Both the position numbers and the translations under genes were made by a program. A model generated the notes under the pieces. The model searched no databases and was not told the DNA's origin. It saw only the letters and a program-made list of their open reading frames with translations. From Dehalococcoidia bacterium (GTDB lineage: Bacteria > Chloroflexota > Dehalococcoidia > JAENJB01), in contig JAENJB010000140.1 in NCBI GenBank assembly GCA_016844565.1, positions 1 to 8,512 of the forward strand: 8,512 nt of DNA. Reading direction: 5' to 3'. Below, piece after piece: positions 6,337-8,512 of this stretch; the first letter of the stretch is position 1; the number at the start of each line of letters is the position of its first letter.

Positions 6337-7265
6337 TTCGTCCCCGGGGGAGGGTAGTCATCCTCGTAGCGCCACTCATTGGCACCGGACACGTACATGG
6401 TCACTTGAGGCTCGCTCATGATGCCGGAGTCCACCCCCTTGAGCCAGTAGTCCAACCATCGGCCTATCTCTTGGGTGAGAGCCCGGCTGTGGAAGAAGGC
6501 CCAGGGAGAACCGGTGCCGATGAAGAGCTTCTTCGGCGTCTTGATAGCATCGTAAGCCTGGAGATGTCCCCGGTAGTGAATGAACTGGGAGGCGCAGGCG
6601 ATATGGAACACCGGGACGGTTATCCTGTCGAACCGCGCGCGGACCGACCGTTCCCAGTAGAACGGACCATCGCTGGAGTGCCGGTGCAGGGCCAGTAGGA
6701 CGTTGGCAGGCGGCCGCCACTTGTCGGAAGTGGAATCGGATGGCCCGGGCAGACATCTCTCATATACCATAGACAGCCACATCGGCATGAAGCCGAGATT
6801 GAAGAGGCCGCCGTGATAGGTGAAATCGCGGTACAGGTCGGTCATGGCGTCGAATGGCACTATAGTCTTCAGCGATGGTGGTTGCGTCGCGGCCACCAGG
6901 TATTGAATGAGTCCGAGATAGGACTCGCCGAGCATAGCAACCTTGCCGTTGCACCAGGGCTGTCTGGCTATCCATTCCACCATCTCGTGGCCGTCCATCT
7001 GCTCCCTCTTGTCGAAGAGGTTCCATCGTCCTTCCGAGGGAGATGAGCCACGGGAATCGGCGATGACATAGACGTAGCCGCGGGAGGTGAAATACTCGAT
7101 ATCTCCCGCTTCTACGAAGGTGAAGATGCCCCCGGGAAATGTTTGCTTCTCTTTCCCGTACGGAGACATGGCGAACAGGGCGGGGCATCGCGTCCCTGAC
7201 TGGGGCAAATGGACGTCCGCGGCAATGGAGATGCCGTCGCGCATGGTGACCCGGACGTTCTTCAC
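5692..7265 (-). pseudogene. CocE/NonD-family alpha/beta hydrolase, frame broken near 6320
   Basis: CocE/NonD (peptidase S15-like) proteins hydrolyse esters or amides with an alpha/beta-hydrolase domain, a helical cap and a C-terminal jelly-roll. The first frame, from GTG 7265, encodes family hallmarks: MRDGISIAADVHLP at 8-21, ADSRGSSPSEG at 69-79, the nucleophile elbow GESYLG with S115, and RWLDYWLKG at 269-277. After about residue 316 (WNRFRL) that frame turns to non-homologous sequence and runs on only to 5949. The family's C-terminal domain continues in the -1 frame from YGSLRQEPSEDDAADSY to the TAG at 5692-5694. Joined, the product would be about 524 residues, a normal family length. A one-base loss (or 4 or 7 bases) within about 6318-6340 explains it; sequencing error or true inactivation cannot be separated here. 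Upstream spacing from the ferredoxin stop is 43 bases, and the Shine-Dalgarno site is weak. The acid of the catalytic triad also looks replaced. Confidence 0.85.
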
Positions 7266-7308
7266 TCGCTCGATCTTAGACAGTGTCGCCCTCCGGGGAC
7301 CCGGGTGC

Positions 7309-7542
7309 CTAGTAGGGCAAAAGAGGCAGGGGGATGACCGCGGATACCTTGACCGCGCCCAAAGGACAGTCCCGCTCGCAAAGGAAGCAGGCGTGGCAGT
7401 CGGCCGGGTAAAGGATGACCGGCTTGCCGCCGCCGTTCAATCTGATGACATCCACTGAGCAAGAATCGGCCACAGGACAGCCCTTGTCCTTCCGCAGCCA
7501 GCAATCGTCGCACGCCGTCCTATCGATGCTCTTGATGACCAT
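7309..7542 (-). CDS. Small two-cluster 4Fe-4S ferredoxin-like protein
   Basis: A 77-residue cytoplasmic electron carrier or subunit. ATG 7542 is chosen because AAGGAGGT at 7552-7559 lies nine bases upstream; the longer frame from a TTG at 7572 would put that site inside the gene. The C-terminal half has an orthodox cluster motif, C49-x2-C52-x2-C55-x3-C59-P. The N-terminal half has C11-x2-C14-x7-C22-x5-C28, with a loop (WLRKDKG) inserted after the second cysteine, unlike the usual C-x2-C-x2-C-x3-C. This half may bind a 4Fe-4S cluster with altered properties or another centre. It is the first gene of the minus-strand block and would be a natural electron donor or accessory for the two flavoproteins and the QueG-like protein downstream. 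That role is an inference. Family membership (4Fe-4S dicluster) is secure; the specific partner is unknown. Confidence 0.88.
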   Translation of the reverse strand: MVIKSIDRTACDDCWLRKDKGCPVADSCSVDVIRLNGGGKPVILYPADCHACFLCERDCPLGAVKVSAVIPLPLLPY

Positions 7543-7551
7543 ATTCGGGAA

Positions 7552-7559
7552 ACCTCCTT
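7552..7559 (-). promoter_or_regulatory. Strong ribosome binding site (AAGGAGGT) of the ferredoxin-like gene
   Basis: The minus strand reads AAGGAGGT, nine bases, ATG. This eight-base match to the anti-Shine-Dalgarno sequence selects the ATG at 7542 over the TTG at 7572. Confidence 0.8.
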
Positions 7560-7605
7560 GTCTGGTTGGCAAGCTCTGGCAAGGGGCGGATGAAACTGAA
7601 CTCAG

Positions 7606-7635
7606 GGTATATCATACTTTTTTCGCGCTTGTCAA
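7606..7635 (-). promoter_or_regulatory. Predicted sigma70-like promoter of the minus-strand catabolic block
   Basis: The minus strand carries TTGACA (7635-7630), an 18-base spacer and TATACC (7611-7606). The -35 box is a perfect consensus and the -10 matches four of six bases, with a TG-containing approach (TATGATATACC). Transcription would start near 7600, giving a leader of about 57 bases before the ferredoxin ATG. The -35 box forms one end of the palindrome at 7631-7650. Confidence 0.6.
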
Positions 7636-7650
7636 GTTGGCCAGCTTGAC
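7631..7650. promoter_or_regulatory. 20-bp palindromic operator candidate shared by the divergent promoters
   Basis: GTCAAGTTGGCCAGCTTGAC is an inverted repeat with nine of ten base pairs matching around the GGCC centre; the single mismatch is four positions out from the centre. Its two ends are the -35 boxes of the minus-strand and plus-strand promoters. A dimeric regulator bound here could block or recruit polymerase at both at once. Size and symmetry suit a TetR-, GntR- or MarR-like protein, but no regulator gene lies in the window, so the binding protein is unknown. Confidence 0.55.
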
Positions 7651-7675
7651 TAAACGGCCCGTATTAGGTTATACA
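7646..7675 (+). promoter_or_regulatory. Predicted sigma70-like promoter of the substrate-binding protein gene
   Basis: The plus strand carries TTGACT (7646-7651), an 18-base spacer and TATACA (7670-7675). The boxes match consensus at five of six and four of six positions. Transcription would start near 7682, giving a leader of about 150 bases. A weaker alternative is TTGGAT (7726-7731), 18 bases, then TATATT (7750-7755), with a leader of about 70 bases. Confidence 0.5.
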
Positions 7676-7833
7676 GGTATCATTGTTCCAGAAGTTGCGG
7701 CCGGTCACGCAGTCCGCTATCCTTTTTGGATGGGGTGCGTTATATTGGGTATATTATCTTCGGGAGGGGACGGAGCATGTAGCTTGTCGCCGGCATCCGC
7801 ACGAAGGCAACATCACAATGAGGAGGATTTCGG

Positions 7834-8512
7834 ATGAAGAAAGTCGGCTTTGCAATAACCCTGTTTCTAGTCCTGGGACTGGTCCTGGCGGCCTGTGCCC
7901 CCAAGGCGGCGCTGGCTCCATCGCCTGCACCTAGCCAGGCGCCAACGGCGTCTCCTGCCCCAGCGTTGAGCGAGTGGGACAAGGTGCTGGCAGCAGCTAA
8001 AAAAGAAGGCACGGTAACGGTCTACAACGTGTTTGGCGCCATAACGGGCAAGGCGATGGAAGAGGGGATGAAGAAGTACGGCATTAAGGTGGAAAACATC
8101 GGAGGAATCGGCAACGACCTGGAGCTGAAGATCAAGACGGAGCAGCAGGCGAAAACCTACTTCGCCGACGTGTTCATGGGCGGTTGGGTCAACCAGCGTA
8201 ACGTAGTGGCCCAGGGCTTCGGCCAACCGGTTGAGGTCGCCATTCCGTCGCTACAGGAGAAGGATGTCTGGTTTTTCCACCCGGGGAAGTACGACCCCAC
8301 CAAGAGCGCCTACATTATCAGCACCAGCCTCGACGCTCCGGTGACCATTAACACCACCCTGGTTAAGCAGGGCGAGATTACGAAGTGGGATGACCTGCTC
8401 AACCCCCAGTGGAAGGGCAAGATAGTCTTGCAGGATCCCAGGGTTGGCTCCGGGCCGGGCACCTCCGGCATGGCGGCCGCGCTGGACCTCGGTGAGGAGT
8501 TCTGGAAGAAGA
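7834..8512 (+). CDS. ABC transporter substrate-binding lipoprotein, Fe(III)/thiamine-type (3' end outside window)
   Basis: This is the extracellular binding component of an ABC importer. The ATG at 7834 follows AGGAGG at 7821-7826 with seven bases between. The frame stays open to the window end (226 codons); the usual length is about 330-380. Residues 1-20 form a lipoprotein signal (MKK, then a hydrophobic stretch) ending in the lipobox LAAC with C21, followed by a Pro/Ala/Ser-rich tether to about residue 46. The fold begins WDKVLAAAKKEGTVTVYNVF at about 48-67, typical of extracellular solute-binding proteins of the Fe(III), thiamine and 2-aminoethylphosphonate group. The hinge-region motif WDDLLNPQWKGKIVLQDP from W185 is also characteristic. 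The permease at the window start is the same transporter class, but lies on the far side of the minus-strand block, so it probably belongs to a separate system. Its divergent promoter shares a palindrome with the catabolic block, which suggests uptake of that pathway's substrate instead of iron (inference). Confidence 0.9.
   Translation, partial: MKKVGFAITLFLVLGLVLAACAPKAALAPSPAPSQAPTASPAPALSEWDKVLAAAKKEGTVTVYNVFGAITGKAMEEGMKKYGIKVENIGGIGNDLELKIKTEQQAKTYFADVFMGGWVNQRNVVAQGFGQPVEVAIPSLQEKDVWFFHPGKYDPTKSAYIISTSLDAPVTINTTLVKQGEITKWDDLLNPQWKGKIVLQDPRVGSGPGTSGMAAALDLGEEFWKK

Noticed and set aside
6318..6340. Programmed -1 ribosomal frameshift in the hydrolase gene
   Set aside because: No X-XXY-YYZ slippery heptamer is present at the switch point (TTCCGCCTTATGG), no clear downstream pseudoknot was seen, and the family is not known for frameshifting. 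An indel is simpler.
7683..7934. Plus-strand frame overlapping the start of the binding protein, including ATG at 7818
   Set aside because: That ATG lies just before the AGGAGG of the true start and leads to a product without recognisable features.
7740..8226. Minus-strand frames opposite the binding-protein gene
   Set aside because: They run antisense to a well-supported lipoprotein with signal peptide and strong ribosome site, and show no domain.

Overview
The window looks like GC-rich (roughly 60%) bacterial DNA. It carries the end of one ABC transporter gene, a six-gene block on the minus strand, and the start of a second ABC transporter locus. The host is probably an uncultured anaerobe or facultative anaerobe. 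The binding protein is a lipoprotein with a Pro/Ala-rich linker, which fits a single-membrane organism. A UbiD-type decarboxylase, nitroreductase-like flavoproteins, a QueG-like iron-sulfur protein and 'CATTGCGAG...GAAGCAATCTC' dispersed repeats together recall Chloroflexota (Dehalococcoidia-like). That placement is an inference at low to moderate confidence, because no phylogenetic marker gene is present.

Layout. Positions 2-1393 (+) hold the 3' part of a double-domain Fe(III)/thiamine-type ABC permease. It converges on a minus-strand block that is transcribed from about 7600 down to 1439. In transcription order the block contains a small two-cluster ferredoxin-like protein (7542-7309), a CocE/NonD-type alpha/beta hydrolase whose reading frame is broken near 6320 (7265-5692), two tandem nitroreductase-family paralogues about 72% identical (5660-4920 and 4829-3999), a UbiD-family decarboxylase (3716-2286), and a QueG-like protein with two 4Fe-4S clusters (2221-1439). 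Gaps are 31-90 bases, except for a 282-base gap before the UbiD gene that is filled with repeat-like hairpins. From 7834 (+) to the window end runs the 5' part of a lipoprotein substrate-binding protein of the Fe(III)/thiamine/aminophosphonate class.

The 291-base divergent region between the ferredoxin gene and the binding-protein gene holds back-to-back sigma70-like promoters. Their -35 boxes form the ends of a near-perfect 20-bp palindrome at 7631-7650. The simplest reading is one regulator controlling both the catabolic block and the uptake system.

Working model (inference): a carboxylated or ester/amide-linked organic compound is imported by the divergently transcribed ABC system. It is cleaved by the hydrolase if that gene is functional, processed by flavin-dependent enzymes fed by the ferredoxin, and decarboxylated by the prenyl-FMN enzyme. 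The corrinoid-type iron-sulfur protein would add a reductive step. No substrate can be read from the sequence. I see no tRNA, rRNA, CRISPR array or insertion sequence.
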